A stretch of 60,037 nt of DNA from a virus. Location: positions 1 through 60,037 of IMG/VR virus record IMGVR_UViG_3300025652_000072; one strand, written 5' to 3'. Shown here one piece after another: positions 30,273 through 40,466 of this stretch (its first letter is position 1; each line of letters opens with the position of its first letter). Below the pieces are notes generated by a model that saw nothing but the letters and a program-made list of their open reading frames with translations, was not told where the DNA came from and did no database searches. A program made the translations under genes and the position numbers.

Positions 30273-31922
30273 TTATGCCGCCGCTTCGTTTTCAAATTTT
30301 CGCATCATTGCATACATTTTCCTAGCACCTTCTTTACGGTCATTCCCACCTGCTCCTCGTACAGCTTTTGCTGTCATAACAAATTCACCATCACTTAACA
30401 TAGCAGGTATTGAATCACTTGTCCCTGTTCCAGGACCATCTATTTCCCCACCTTGCCTAGCTCGGGTAAACTGCCCTCGTTGGTAGTAAGGGTTGTTACC
30501 GTAAAAGTCCCTAGGATTAAACCCATATTGGAATGTACCAGAGCGGATATCTTCATCTAACAGATCTTGCCCTGTTCTGCCATCACCTAATTTCAACCGT
30601 TCTTGCTCTTCGGGCGGGAATAACGCATCTGCAGCTAGTATTCCTGCTCCACCAACCGCTAATAATGGCCCATACTTAGTTAATACTCCTGCATCCTCAC
30701 CTACTCCAGGACGGTTTGGCGATAAGTAGGTACTAAACAAATCGCCACCTTTATCAATTATATCGCTAATATACGAAGACTCCCCTGTACCCATACTAGG
30801 GCCTTGAGCAATTACTCCTGCTTTTCTAGCAGCATCTGCTACTTCATTTGAAGATAAGTTTCCAGTCGACATTTCCGCTATTGATCCTACATTGTTGTTA
30901 ACCATTTGAGGAGACATAGGAGCTTGGAAATTAGGATTAAACAACTCAGGAGGAGCTCCTGCTAACTGTCCACTTGGCATCGTTTGGTTAAGGGTTACTC
31001 CAGCAGGAGGAGGAGCCATACTTGCCTCAAACCCACTGAGGTTATCAGTACCTGCTCGCATATCTCCAAAACCAGTGCCTGTCCTTGCGGCTGCTTGCCC
31101 TGCTTCAGTCCCTGCAACAATAGGTCCTGCTAATTGATTATTAGCGATTCCTCCTGTACTTGTAGCAAAATCTAAACCAATATCTTCTACACCTAATCCA
31201 GCAAACACTTCCTTTGTAATAGGAGCAACATCAGCTGACACACCAAAAGCAGAACCGCCAAACTCTCCTGTTGCAGTAGCTAGGTTAGGACTTACTGGAG
31301 CAGGAGCTTGACCAAAAAACTCCCCTAGTTTAGAAGTGATACCTGTAGCATCATTTGTAAATCCACTCAAACTACCTGCAGATAAAGCAGAACCAATCCC
31401 TGCCATACCACCTGCAAGAACAGCATTTTTCAATGACGTTTTAAAATCATTACCTGCAATCAAATTACCTGCTAAACTTCCTAACCCTGCGGTAAGAAAC
31501 AACGGTGCAGCAGGTAAAAGAATTGGAGCAATAAGAGGTAGCACAATAGGAGCAACCTTCTTTGCTACATTAATGATTTTTTTACCGACCTTTTTAATTT
31601 TCTTAAATAGCTTTTTGAAAAAGAACTCTGGCTGTCCTGTTACAGGGTTCAAAGAGTTTAACTCATTACCAATAACATAACGCTCTGGCTGTAAACCAAG
31701 CTCTTCCATCTGAGCGTAAATCATTTTTTTAAGTTTAGGGCTACTTTCCAATACTTCCATTGGAAGAACTGTTTCACCTTCAGCGGCATGAACAACGTAA
31801 GTATCGCCATTCCTACCAAACTCAGCAAGTAAATCAGCCGCACCCTTTAGCTGTTGCATACCACCATCAGGGACTAATGGTTGGTCTCTTACCTCATATC
31901 CTAAAGATTCAATTCCTTGCAT
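30273..31922 (-). CDS. Membrane-active virion protein, 549 aa
   Basis: The N-terminal part has HAAEGETVLPMEVL, a segment common in marine phage tail/ejection proteins. Residues 100-125 form a cationic amphipathic helix (FFKKLFKKIKKVGKK), followed by a long hydrophobic stretch (VAPIVLPLIAPILLPAAPLF): together a likely membrane-penetrating element. The middle is Gly/Ala/Pro-rich, and the C-terminus carries SDGEFVMTAKAVRGAGG, a motif I know from the same class of proteins. Probable role: channel formation during DNA injection. Upstream 100 bases (31923-32022) hold no gene. Confidence 0.72.
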   Translation of the reverse strand: MQGIESLGYEVRDQPLVPDGGMQQLKGAADLLAEFGRNGDTYVVHAAEGETVLPMEVLESSPKLKKMIYAQMEELGLQPERYVIGNELNSLNPVTGQPEFFFKKLFKKIKKVGKKIINVAKKVAPIVLPLIAPILLPAAPLFLTAGLGSLAGNLIAGNDFKTSLKNAVLAGGMAGIGSALSAGSLSGFTNDATGITSKLGEFFGQAPAPVSPNLATATGEFGGSAFGVSADVAPITKEVFAGLGVEDIGLDFATSTGGIANNQLAGPIVAGTEAGQAAARTGTGFGDMRAGTDNLSGFEASMAPPPAGVTLNQTMPSGQLAGAPPELFNPNFQAPMSPQMVNNNVGSIAEMSTGNLSSNEVADAARKAGVIAQGPSMGTGESSYISDIIDKGGDLFSTYLSPNRPGVGEDAGVLTKYGPLLAVGGAGILAADALFPPEEQERLKLGDGRTGQDLLDEDIRSGTFQYGFNPRDFYGNNPYYQRGQFTRARQGGEIDGPGTGTSDSIPAMLSDGEFVMTAKAVRGAGGNDRKEGARKMYAMMRKFENEAAA

Positions 31923-32022
31923 ATTGCGATACCCTATATCGTTTATATCTATGCAGGGAGCGATTCCTGACTACGCTAAAAGAAGCATACAATCAAGATA
32001 AACTTTTCGCAACCTACTTTCA

Positions 32023-32316
32023 TCACACCGTTACCGTAACCGAGCCTACGCCCCCTGTTGCAGAAACACCTCTAACATCAGAATGGTCAATTGTTACTAT
32101 TTTAACAAACCCATCCCTTTGAAAAAGAGCTCCTGTTTCTAAACCAAACCCATCTTGTTGTAACGTAGTAAGGGTTAGGTTCGTATTCCTGCCTTCTCCT
32201 GGACTCAAAAACTGTTGGAGAAATACACTAAACGTTCTGACTACAGTAGCTAAATATTGTTGGTCGTACTCTTTTGGAGCAACAGGAAATTGTGGTGGGG
32301 GTAATATTCTAGCCAT
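32023..32316 (-). CDS. Small conserved virion protein, 97 aa
   Basis: A 97-residue protein starting MARILPPPQFPVAPKEYDQQ, with a beta-rich C-terminus. It overlaps the stop of the tail-stabilisation gene by one base. Similar short proteins follow gp10-like proteins in marine phages; the role is not known to me. Confidence 0.65.
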   Translation of the reverse strand: MARILPPPQFPVAPKEYDQQYLATVVRTFSVFLQQFLSPGEGRNTNLTLTTLQQDGFGLETGALFQRDGFVKIVTIDHSDVRGVSATGGVGSVTVTV

Positions 32317-34241
32317 TATCTACGACCATCTGGTCTTACATCTACCCTAGGAGACCCTAACCTCCATCCTGCTGCTGTATCAGAAGACGACACTTTTAAC
32401 GCAAAAGACCTGCCTCTTAAACGAACATGCACTAAATCTGTAAATTGTTCTACGGTAGTAGTTGTTTCTGCAACGGTTTGTGTAATCGTTTTTGGGTTGT
32501 TTTGTGAATACGGGCTTCCAGGACCTTCTCTAGTTTGCAAAGTAAAAGAAGCAGAAGGTGAAGTATTGGTAGAGTTTCTAAACGTAATATCAGGAATCAA
32601 CCGTTGTATAAACGTAAACTGGTCGCCATCACCTATATCAAACTGGCTTGATTCAATATGTGCAGGGAGTGCAGAAGGAGGCTCTGTGCTACCATCATCA
32701 AACCCATTTTCGTGGTCATATACATAATGGTCTGTACCTACACTTACAGGGTATTGCTCTATACCTCTATCTATCCAAGCTGTTCTAGACAACGAACCTG
32801 TATACCAAACTTGTTGTTCATAATTATACACAACATATTTATCATTTTCTGTACTAGCTTCAGAAGGGTAGAACCACCATATTTCAGCAAACGAAGAGTT
32901 TAAACCAGAAACTATTTTCCTGCCTTGATTCCAGTTTAAGTCAGAAAACACATGGTCTCTTACCGAACAGGGCATTCTTTGCACTTGTCCTGTATACATA
33001 TAAAACTCATTTTTACCCATCCAAAAAACAGTATCTTGTACAGAAGTTACTGCTAACGGCCCTGCGATAGTTGTATTATCAGCTACCGTGCTTAACCCAA
33101 AAGTAAACGGAGGCCCTATAAACTGCATGGCATGGACACTAGTATCTGTAAACACAAGAATCTGTTGTCTAGTTTCAACCGCAGTTACAATTTCAGAACC
33201 AACACCTAGTTTTAAATCTCCTGCTGTATTTGTAGCGGTAGAGTTCCACTCTGTTAAACTTCCTTGGTCTGCAAAACGAATAAGCAAAGGGTCTTGTGTA
33301 CCAATATTATCAGCAGGATCACACCCAAATGCAATAACATGTCTATCTACATCTGAAACTAAAACCTGTTTAGCAATAGTAGGAGCTGATGTAGAACCAG
33401 ATAAACTGTTTAGTAAAACAGCTCTATTGTTTGTGCCTCCTGAACGATCCCAATAAGCAATTTGCCCATCTCTTACGTTTATTAACAGGTCTTCACCAAA
33501 ATTATCATGTGTCCATATTCGCAGGTTATTGATACTGATCGCAGTATCTGCATCTGAGTTCCATGTGCCTCTACCCCATGATCCTGCATTCCATCCTGTT
33601 CCTGGAACAGCTACGTCTAAACCAATGTTTACTTGATATGCGGCAACAGTAGAACCCCCACCATTACCTGAATCACTTCCACTAGCTGTTACAAGAGTAG
33701 GGTTTAAACCGCTCGTTGTTGTAATAGATGATATAGAAGTTCCTGCTGTTCTTGCTTGTATAGTAAAAGTAGAAGTAGAAGGAACAGAGGTTATTTGGTA
33801 TTCTTGGTTTAAAACTCCTGCCGTAATATTTCCCCCCAAAGAAGCCGCAGAGGTAAAAGTAACAAAATCGTTTAATACTGCTCCATGATCAATATCTGTA
33901 ACTGTTATTGTAGATGAACCATTAGTAGCCGCAAAAGTAGCTTGCCCTGTAACAGTAGAGCGAACAGGGGTTATATCAAAAAAAGTACCACCGATTAAAA
34001 TGTAATACTTTAAGTGAGTACCTAACCCTATCAACCTAGTATTATCTAATGCTACCCAATTATGTAATGCTCTTCCAGAACCTAAAAAAGCTTCTGTACT
34101 TCTTTTTAGCCAACCCCCTATTTTTTCAGGGTATCCTGCTCTAAAACGCACTTTGTCTGAATCAAACCAACCTCCTTCATTACTATATGAAGTTGTTTCC
34201 TTGTTGATTCCAGGACGAAAAGTTAGTTTGGTCAATGGCAT
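32316..34241 (-). CDS. Tail stabilisation/hub protein, P22 gp10-like
   Basis: A 641-residue beta-rich protein. The N-terminus (LTFRPGINKETTSYSNEGGW, then DKVRFRAGYPEKIGGW) and the middle segment EFYMYTGQVQRMPCSVRD are characteristic of the gp10-type tail stabilisation family, which plugs the P22 tail and anchors the fibres/needle. Residues 100-180 hold an inserted Ser/Thr-rich beta domain. It follows the propeller adhesins in the operon and probably joins them to the tail. Confidence 0.82.
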   Translation of the reverse strand: MPLTKLTFRPGINKETTSYSNEGGWFDSDKVRFRAGYPEKIGGWLKRSTEAFLGSGRALHNWVALDNTRLIGLGTHLKYYILIGGTFFDITPVRSTVTGQATFAATNGSSTITVTDIDHGAVLNDFVTFTSAASLGGNITAGVLNQEYQITSVPSTSTFTIQARTAGTSISSITTTSGLNPTLVTASGSDSGNGGGSTVAAYQVNIGLDVAVPGTGWNAGSWGRGTWNSDADTAISINNLRIWTHDNFGEDLLINVRDGQIAYWDRSGGTNNRAVLLNSLSGSTSAPTIAKQVLVSDVDRHVIAFGCDPADNIGTQDPLLIRFADQGSLTEWNSTATNTAGDLKLGVGSEIVTAVETRQQILVFTDTSVHAMQFIGPPFTFGLSTVADNTTIAGPLAVTSVQDTVFWMGKNEFYMYTGQVQRMPCSVRDHVFSDLNWNQGRKIVSGLNSSFAEIWWFYPSEASTENDKYVVYNYEQQVWYTGSLSRTAWIDRGIEQYPVSVGTDHYVYDHENGFDDGSTEPPSALPAHIESSQFDIGDGDQFTFIQRLIPDITFRNSTNTSPSASFTLQTREGPGSPYSQNNPKTITQTVAETTTTVEQFTDLVHVRLRGRSFALKVSSSDTAAGWRLGSPRVDVRPDGRR

Positions 34242-34255
34242 AAAAACACACCTTT

Positions 34256-35728
34256 CTATCCTTTTACTATAAGTTCTGTTGCAGATATTGCCGTACCAGC
34301 TACTACACTAGGATCATCTGCACTAGTTCCTAATGTACCGTCAGTTTGCACAAAGTATGTCTGACCTGCTGTTAGTGATGTTTGGTCTTTGTTTACTGTT
34401 CCTACTACATCTATTGTAGCTTCTGCTGTATCAGCGTAAGTACCACCAGATGCTATGCCTATGTAGTTTTCTGAGGTTAGGTTGGTAGAAAGATTTGAAG
34501 AACTAAAGACGATACCAGTGCCGTAATTAGAGTTACCACCATCTTTATACGCAATGACTATTTTGTTAGCGTTGGAGTCAAAATCAGTTGATACGTCAAA
34601 ACTACTAGCACTTTCAAAAACTAATGCTGAACTAAAACTTATAGAAGTTCCAGATACTGTACCTTCAATGGCAGTGCCGTACTGACTGTTACCTTGATCT
34701 TGATAAGCAATAACAACTTTATTAGAGTTAGGGTCAAAAGTAGCTGAAGTGTAGATGGTAGCTCCAGTATTATTAAAAACCGTTGGAGAGCCAAAACTTA
34801 TAGATGTACTAGATACGGTTCCTACAATAGCTGTTCCATAGCTAGAGTTACCTTGATCGTCATAAGATATAACTACTTTATTGTTGCTAGAGTCAAAAGT
34901 AGCTGAAGTGTATTCAACTGAAGCACTTTCAAACACAACTGGTGTTCCAAAACTTATAGACGTACTAGATACGGTTCCTACAACGGCAGTGCCATATCTA
35001 GAGTTATCAAAATCTGAATATGTAATAACAACTTTATTGTTGCTAGAGTCAAAAGTAGCTGACCCTGCACTGATAAATTTGCTACTGGCACTTTCAAAAA
35101 CTGCTTCACTCCCAAAACTTATCCCTGTACCACTAACCGTTCCTACAATTGCAGTGCCGTAAGAAGAGTTACCTTGATCTGAATATGCAATAACAACTTT
35201 ATTAGAATTAGAGTCGAAAGTAGCTGATGTGTATTCAGTAGAGCCACTATTAAAAACCGTTGGTGATCCAAAACTTATACCTGTACCACTAACCGTTCCT
35301 ACAATGGCAGTACCATGACTACTATTACCATTATCTCGATAAGAAATAACTATTTTATTGTTGCTAGAGTCGAAAGTAGCTGACGTATAAAAAGTACTGG
35401 CACTTTCAAACACAACTGGTGTTCCAAAACTTATAGATGTATCACTTATTGTTCCTACTACAGCAGTGCCATATCCGCTGTTTCCCCCATCTCGATAAGC
35501 TATAACTACTTTATTAGAATTAGAGTCAAAAGTAGCTGATATGTAAGTGCTACCAGCACTTTCAAAAACCGTTGGAGAGCCAACTGAAGCATCCACTGCA
35601 TTAGCAGTTGAGCTAATCTCACTAACAGTACCAGTGCTATTAACAATTACAGGCTTACCATTTGTAATTGCACCAGATGCAACAGCTTTATATTTACCTG
35701 CTTGTTTCGGGGGAATAAATGCTACCAT
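34256..35728 (-). CDS. Seven-bladed beta-propeller tail adhesin, 490 aa
   Basis: Contains seven tandem repeats of about 50 residues, each with the core FDSNSNKVVIAY.D.GNS.YGTAIVGT and ISFG.P.VFESA. Seven repeats of this size are what a closed seven-bladed propeller needs; the N-terminal strand (GSPTVFESA) before repeat 1 can complete the last blade (velcro closure). A short N-terminal domain (GAITNGKPVIVNSTGTV) and a C-terminal domain (NLTSENYIG ... YFVQTDGTLG) flank it and are shared with two neighbouring proteins. Probable receptor-binding protein on the virion surface. Confidence 0.8.
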   Translation of the reverse strand: MVAFIPPKQAGKYKAVASGAITNGKPVIVNSTGTVSEISSTANAVDASVGSPTVFESAGSTYISATFDSNSNKVVIAYRDGGNSGYGTAVVGTISDTSISFGTPVVFESASTFYTSATFDSSNNKIVISYRDNGNSSHGTAIVGTVSGTGISFGSPTVFNSGSTEYTSATFDSNSNKVVIAYSDQGNSSYGTAIVGTVSGTGISFGSEAVFESASSKFISAGSATFDSSNNKVVITYSDFDNSRYGTAVVGTVSSTSISFGTPVVFESASVEYTSATFDSSNNKVVISYDDQGNSSYGTAIVGTVSSTSISFGSPTVFNNTGATIYTSATFDPNSNKVVIAYQDQGNSQYGTAIEGTVSGTSISFSSALVFESASSFDVSTDFDSNANKIVIAYKDGGNSNYGTGIVFSSSNLSTNLTSENYIGIASGGTYADTAEATIDVVGTVNKDQTSLTAGQTYFVQTDGTLGTSADDPSVVAGTAISATELIVKG

Positions 35729-35731
35729 GTC

Positions 35732-37201
35732 TTACCCTTTCACAATCAGTTTAGTTGCAGTTACAGCAGTACCAGCTACGACTGAAGGGCTATCTGCCGA
35801 TGTGCCTATTGTACCATCTGTTTGTACAAAATACTGTTGTCCTGGAGTTAAACTCGTTTGATTTTCATCTACAGTGCCTTTAGTATTTACTGTAACAGGT
35901 TGCCCAGTAGCTACTGTATCTTCTGCAAAGCCTATGAAGTTTTCTGAGGTGAGGTTTGCTGTTGGCCCTGAAGTAAAAGCAACGTACAAACCATAACTAT
36001 TAGAACCACCTCTAAAGCTAAAAAACATTTGATCTGTATCAGGATCATAATCCATTCCGGGATAAACAAACGAAGTTGTTTCAAACTCGTATCCACTGCC
36101 AAAAGTTATTGATGTACCCGATATTGTTCCTTCGTAAGCAAAACCATCATCACCACCAGCAGCAGAAGCATTTCTGCAAATAATTATTGTTTTATTAGTA
36201 TCAGGATTATAATGTGCATCAATTATATTAGTACTTGCATTTTGAAAAACCGTTTCTGATCCAAAACTAATTCCTGTTCCAGAAACCGTTCCTACAATCG
36301 CTGTTCCAACACTTGAATTACCATTATCACAATAAGCTATAACAACTTTATTAGCAGTAGAATCAAAAGCAAGAGTTTGCCATGTTGCTACAGCACTTTG
36401 AAAAACTACCTCTGTTCCAAAACTTATATCTGTACCACTAACCGTTGCGACAACAGCAGTGCCGTAATTACTATTGTTTCCATCATAATATGCAAAAACA
36501 ACTTTATTATTACTACTGTCAAAAACAGATGCACATCCATAAGCAGATGCACCTGCAAATTGCACTGCCGTACCAAATGATATTGACGTTCCGCTAACTG
36601 TACCTACCCTTGCTTTAGAAACATTATTAGTTTGATCATCAGCAGAAACAACTACCTTGTTTGAATTTGAATCAAAAACACAAGTTTCAAAACCTGCTGT
36701 TTGACTGTCACTATATTGAACAGCAGTACCAAAAGTTATACTGTTATCAGAAGGATCAACATTTCCTACAATAGCTTTTGCGTAATTACTATCCCCACCA
36801 TCGTGATAAGCAATTACAACTTTATTACTATTACTATCAAAACAACCTCTTATATTAGTTGAACTATCAAGAGTAGTTACATCACCTTCTTCAAAAATTA
36901 CTGGCGTACCAAAAGATAAAGATGTTCCACTGACTGTTCCAACAATCGCTGTTCCTTTTCCTGAGTTACCTTCATCTCCATATACAATAACTACTCTATC
37001 AGAATTAGTATCATAAATAACATCACTATGCGTTATATTAGCACTTTCAAATACAGCAGGAGTACCTGCATCGGCAGCAACAAATGATGCACTTACAGTA
37101 CCGTCAGTATTTACAATTACAGGCTTACCTCCGGTAATAGCACCAGAGGCTGTACCTTGTGTCTGCCTAGATAGTTGTGGGTTATTACCGACTATACGCA
37201 T
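35732..37201 (-). CDS. Seven-bladed beta-propeller tail adhesin, diverged paralog, 489 aa
   Basis: Again seven repeats, with cores such as FDSNSNKVVIAYHDGGDSNY and FDSTANKVVIAYCDNGNSSV. Repeats 6 and 7 are more diverged than in the neighbouring paralog (YNPDTNKTIII, YDPDTDQMFFSF). N- and C-terminal domains match those of the 490-residue and 865-residue proteins. It lies three bases from the next gene. Variation between paralogs is concentrated in the loops, as expected for adhesins under selection by hosts. Confidence 0.8.
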   Translation of the reverse strand: MRIVGNNPQLSRQTQGTASGAITGGKPVIVNTDGTVSASFVAADAGTPAVFESANITHSDVIYDTNSDRVVIVYGDEGNSGKGTAIVGTVSGTSLSFGTPVIFEEGDVTTLDSSTNIRGCFDSNSNKVVIAYHDGGDSNYAKAIVGNVDPSDNSITFGTAVQYSDSQTAGFETCVFDSNSNKVVVSADDQTNNVSKARVGTVSGTSISFGTAVQFAGASAYGCASVFDSSNNKVVFAYYDGNNSNYGTAVVATVSGTDISFGTEVVFQSAVATWQTLAFDSTANKVVIAYCDNGNSSVGTAIVGTVSGTGISFGSETVFQNASTNIIDAHYNPDTNKTIIICRNASAAGGDDGFAYEGTISGTSITFGSGYEFETTSFVYPGMDYDPDTDQMFFSFRGGSNSYGLYVAFTSGPTANLTSENFIGFAEDTVATGQPVTVNTKGTVDENQTSLTPGQQYFVQTDGTIGTSADSPSVVAGTAVTATKLIVKG

Positions 37202-37209
37202 AACTGTCC

Positions 37210-37467
37210 TTACTCAGCAGTAGGGTCTACCCAATCAGGGTTATTTGTCCAACTGGTTCCATCAAAAAAATGTTTGTTACCTGACCATCCATCAGGTGCA
37301 GTTACATCTTCATACATTGTTGCATTGCTACTGTTTAAATCAGCAACGTAGAAATCTACTGGATCACTACCTACAGTGATCATGTCGGATCCTATAGTCA
37401 CTGGTTTATCATCATCAAATACATATTTACTTAGTTTAGTTGAGTTTTCTACTATTGTTTTAGCCAT
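37210..37467 (-). CDS. Small tail-associated protein, 85 aa
   Basis: An 85-residue acidic protein between two adhesin genes. The C-terminal segment PDGWSGNKHFFDGTSWTNNP has the Trp/Gly pattern of small tail-fibre assembly or capping domains. No firm family. Confidence 0.6.
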   Translation of the reverse strand: MAKTIVENSTKLSKYVFDDDKPVTIGSDMITVGSDPVDFYVADLNSSNATMYEDVTAPDGWSGNKHFFDGTSWTNNPDWVDPTAE

Positions 37468-37472
37468 GTGTA

Positions 37473-40070
37473 TTATCCTTTCACAATTATATCACTAGCA
37501 CCTATTGCAGTTCCTGCGATTACCGATGGACTATCTGCGCTAGTACCCAATGTTCCATCTGTTTGTACGAAATATTGTTGTCCTATGGTGAGGTCTTCTA
37601 GTGTTCCAGTAGGAGCTAGAACTATTGCTTTTCCCTTACTACTATCTCCATCATCTCTATAGAAAATAACAGCTTTATTTTCATTGCTGTCAAATGTAGT
37701 TGATGTATATTTAGTAGTTGCTGCATTAAAAGTTGCAGCAGTTGCAAAACTTATAGATGTACCTGATACAGTTCCTATAGCATATTTTCCATAATCACTG
37801 TCTGCATCATCATAGTAAGAAACAATTACTTTATTTAAATTGCTGTCAAATGCAATTCCTATAACTGCGGTAGTTCTACTTGTATCACCTGTTTCAAAAA
37901 CAGTAGCAGATCCAAAACTAATTCCAGTACCACTAACTGTTCCTACAATCGCTGTACCATCTCCACTGTTACCATTATCTTGATAAACAACAACTACTTT
38001 ATTATTACTACTATCAAAAGTTACATTTACCTCTCTTGTAGTAGCAGACTCAAATACAACAGCCGATCCAAAACTAATAGAAGTTCCAGAAATTGTACCT
38101 ACAATAGCTGTACCATAATTGCTATTTCCATTATCTTGATAAGCAACAACTATTTTGTTGTTACTACTATCAAATGTACAATTAATGTACTGAGTATCAC
38201 CACTTTCAAATACAGTTGCCGACCCAAAAGTTATATCTGTTCCTGATATAGTACCTACTTTAGCAGTACCGTACTGGCTATTTCCCCAATCTCTATAAAA
38301 TATTCCTACTTTGTTACTGTTAGAGTCAAAAACGACCTTATTATTACTATTATTAGCACTAGAATTAAATGTAGCAGGAGTACCAAAACTAATTGAATTA
38401 TCGGATGAATCTATAGTTCCTACAATAGCTTTACCAGTTTCACTAGTAGGTTGATGAGTATATACAATAACTACTTTATTTACATTGCTGTCAAAAGTTA
38501 TACCAAAGTTAAAAAGAAATGCACTCTCAATAACAGTTGGAGTACCAAATGTAATCGTTGTTCCGCTTACAGTACCCACACAAACTGTTCCGTAAGAAGA
38601 GTTACCTTGATCTGTATATGCTACAATTACTCTATTGTTAGAACTATCAAATGTTGATACTAATGATCCTTGCCCACTACCATCAGCTAATGCACCACTT
38701 TCAAAAACTGTTGCTGATCCAAGTGAGTCAGAAGCAGATGGTTGTTGCGGTATATTCCTAGCAATCGATCCAGTAGTTTTTACAGTAGCTTTTTGTCCAT
38801 CTGCATATGCTGCGTGTGCAAATCCTATGAAGTTTTCGGTTGTTATATTTGTTGTTATTGCAGGAGATAAAACTATTCCTGTACCATGCCCACTGTTTGC
38901 ACCATCTTGAAAGGTAAACAAAGCCCTTTTACTGTTACTATCGTATGCGTTTCCTTTTGGGGTAGTTGTAGTACTGTTCTCAAAAACAACAGCAGAACCG
39001 AAACTAATACTCGTACCTGATATTGTTCCTATACAAGTACTTCCTTTACTGTTTGTATCTTTATAAGAAAGAATTATTTTATTATTTGTAGAATCAAAAG
39101 AATTATTAAATGGGCTTTTAGCAGTAGGAACTACGGAAGCAGAGCCAAAACTAACACTAGTTCCACTTATAGTTGCTACTTTTGCTGTACCCACATCAGA
39201 GCCACTTGAAGAGTCATTATAAGTTATAACAAACTTATTGCTATTCGTATCAAAAACAGTGCCTTTATTAAATGAATCGGTAGCAGCAGCATGAAAAACA
39301 GCAGCGGAACCGTAGGATATAGAAGTGCCAGACACCGTTCCTACAATAGCCGTACCATGACTGCTGTTGTCTGAATCTTTATAAACAATTAACATTTTAT
39401 TTACATTGCTATCAAAAGCAATATCCATTTCCCCTGTTTCTGCACTTTCAAATACAGACTCTGAACCGAATGAAATAGAAGTACTAGACACCGTTCCTAC
39501 AATAGCAGTGCCATGTTTAGAATTACTGAAATCTTCATACGCTATGACTACTTTGTTACTATTGCTATCGAAAGCAATTGCAAGTTTTGAAGTTCTTGCA
39601 TTAAATGTTTCAGCAGAACCGAAACTAATAGACGTACCCGATACCGTGCCTACGATTGCTTGAGCATTTGATGTACCATTTGCCCATGCAATAACAACTT
39701 TGTTAGAGTTAGTATCGTATGTAATATCAGTTTCACTAGAAGCGGCTGAATTAAAAACAACTTTTGACCCAAAACTTACACTGTTATCAGAAGGATCAAT
39801 TGTTGCAACTATAGCTGTACCGTAATTAGAGTTTCCCTCATCTCTACCTGCCCAAATAATTTTATTTGTATCTGGATCGAATACAGAATTTCCATCTGTT
39901 GTATCTGCTTCATTAAAAACTACAGCAGTTCCTAATGCTTGGGATGATGGTGTAATAATACCACTAACAGTACCAGTAGAGTTTACGATAACAGGTTCAC
40001 CATCTGTTATTGCACCACTAGCAAGAGCTCGTACTTCAGCGTCTTCTGCTATGTCACCGACAAATCTCAT
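37473..40070 (-). CDS. Double seven-bladed beta-propeller tail adhesin, 865 aa
   Basis: Fourteen repeats of the same 50-residue unit, arranged 7 + 7 with a linker (NITTENFIGFAHAAYADGQK) that repeats the terminal domain of the single-propeller paralogs. This looks like a fusion of two propeller proteins after loss of the stop between them. The second propeller has more uniform repeats, e.g. FDSSNNKVVVVYQDNGNSGD. The first has some irregular blades (ITYDTNSNKVVIAWANGTS). Ends with YFVQTDGTLGTSADSPS like the others. Likely the main receptor-binding spike or an extended fibre. Confidence 0.8.
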   Translation of the reverse strand: MRFVGDIAEDAEVRALASGAITDGEPVIVNSTGTVSGIITPSSQALGTAVVFNEADTTDGNSVFDPDTNKIIWAGRDEGNSNYGTAIVATIDPSDNSVSFGSKVVFNSAASSETDITYDTNSNKVVIAWANGTSNAQAIVGTVSGTSISFGSAETFNARTSKLAIAFDSNSNKVVIAYEDFSNSKHGTAIVGTVSSTSISFGSESVFESAETGEMDIAFDSNVNKMLIVYKDSDNSSHGTAIVGTVSGTSISYGSAAVFHAAATDSFNKGTVFDTNSNKFVITYNDSSSGSDVGTAKVATISGTSVSFGSASVVPTAKSPFNNSFDSTNNKIILSYKDTNSKGSTCIGTISGTSISFGSAVVFENSTTTTPKGNAYDSNSKRALFTFQDGANSGHGTGIVLSPAITTNITTENFIGFAHAAYADGQKATVKTTGSIARNIPQQPSASDSLGSATVFESGALADGSGQGSLVSTFDSSNNRVIVAYTDQGNSSYGTVCVGTVSGTTITFGTPTVIESAFLFNFGITFDSNVNKVVIVYTHQPTSETGKAIVGTIDSSDNSISFGTPATFNSSANNSNNKVVFDSNSNKVGIFYRDWGNSQYGTAKVGTISGTDITFGSATVFESGDTQYINCTFDSSNNKIVVAYQDNGNSNYGTAIVGTISGTSISFGSAVVFESATTREVNVTFDSSNNKVVVVYQDNGNSGDGTAIVGTVSGTGISFGSATVFETGDTSRTTAVIGIAFDSNLNKVIVSYYDDADSDYGKYAIGTVSGTSISFATAATFNAATTKYTSTTFDSNENKAVIFYRDDGDSSKGKAIVLAPTGTLEDLTIGQQYFVQTDGTLGTSADSPSVIAGTAIGASDIIVKG

Positions 40071-40078
40071 TTAACTTC

Positions 40079-40453
40079 CTATGAAAGCTCTTCATAAGTA
40101 ACTGTATATGTTAAATCGTTAGCTGCACTTGCTGTAACACCAAGGGATTTATCTTCTTCTAAATACAACCCTTGATTTTTATCTATAATAACTACAAATG
40201 AATCTGCGGGTACTGCTATAGTAGAAGCAATAACTACTGCTGTTCCTGCTAAATCGTCATTCGGATATATTGCTACAGTTATGGTAGCTGAGTTTGTACC
40301 ATCTACGTTAGATATAATCAAGCTATTAACTTTCATTACCTTGCCAGATGATGCAGGGTTATTCAAAGCATTTACTGCTCCTGTTCCTGCTAATAATGCT
40401 GTTGCTGTCTTTGCCGTGATCGTAGCGACATTGACAATATTAGGTGCTGCCAT
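40079..40453 (-). CDS. Small beta-rich structural protein, 124 aa
   Basis: Ala/Thr/Val-rich 124-residue protein with alternating beta-strand pattern (SATITVAIYPNDD, FVVIIDKNQGLYLEED). Similar small proteins sit next to tail-fibre genes of marine phages. AAAAGGAG precedes the ATG. Probably a fibre or spike component. Confidence 0.65.
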   Translation of the reverse strand: MAAPNIVNVATITAKTATALLAGTGAVNALNNPASSGKVMKVNSLIISNVDGTNSATITVAIYPNDDLAGTAVVIASTIAVPADSFVVIIDKNQGLYLEEDKSLGVTASAANDLTYTVTYEELS

Positions 40454-40466
40454 CTTTTATCTCCTT

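Noticed and set aside
37980-39663. Open plus-strand reading frames within the adhesin genes
   Set aside because: They arise from the regular repeat composition, lack ribosome-binding sites, and encode low-complexity Tyr/Ser/Lys-rich peptides antisense to strong genes.
34256-40070. Diversity-generating retroelement for the repeated adhesin genes
   Set aside because: I saw no reverse transcriptase gene anywhere and no template-repeat/variable-repeat pair; the repeats are structural blades.
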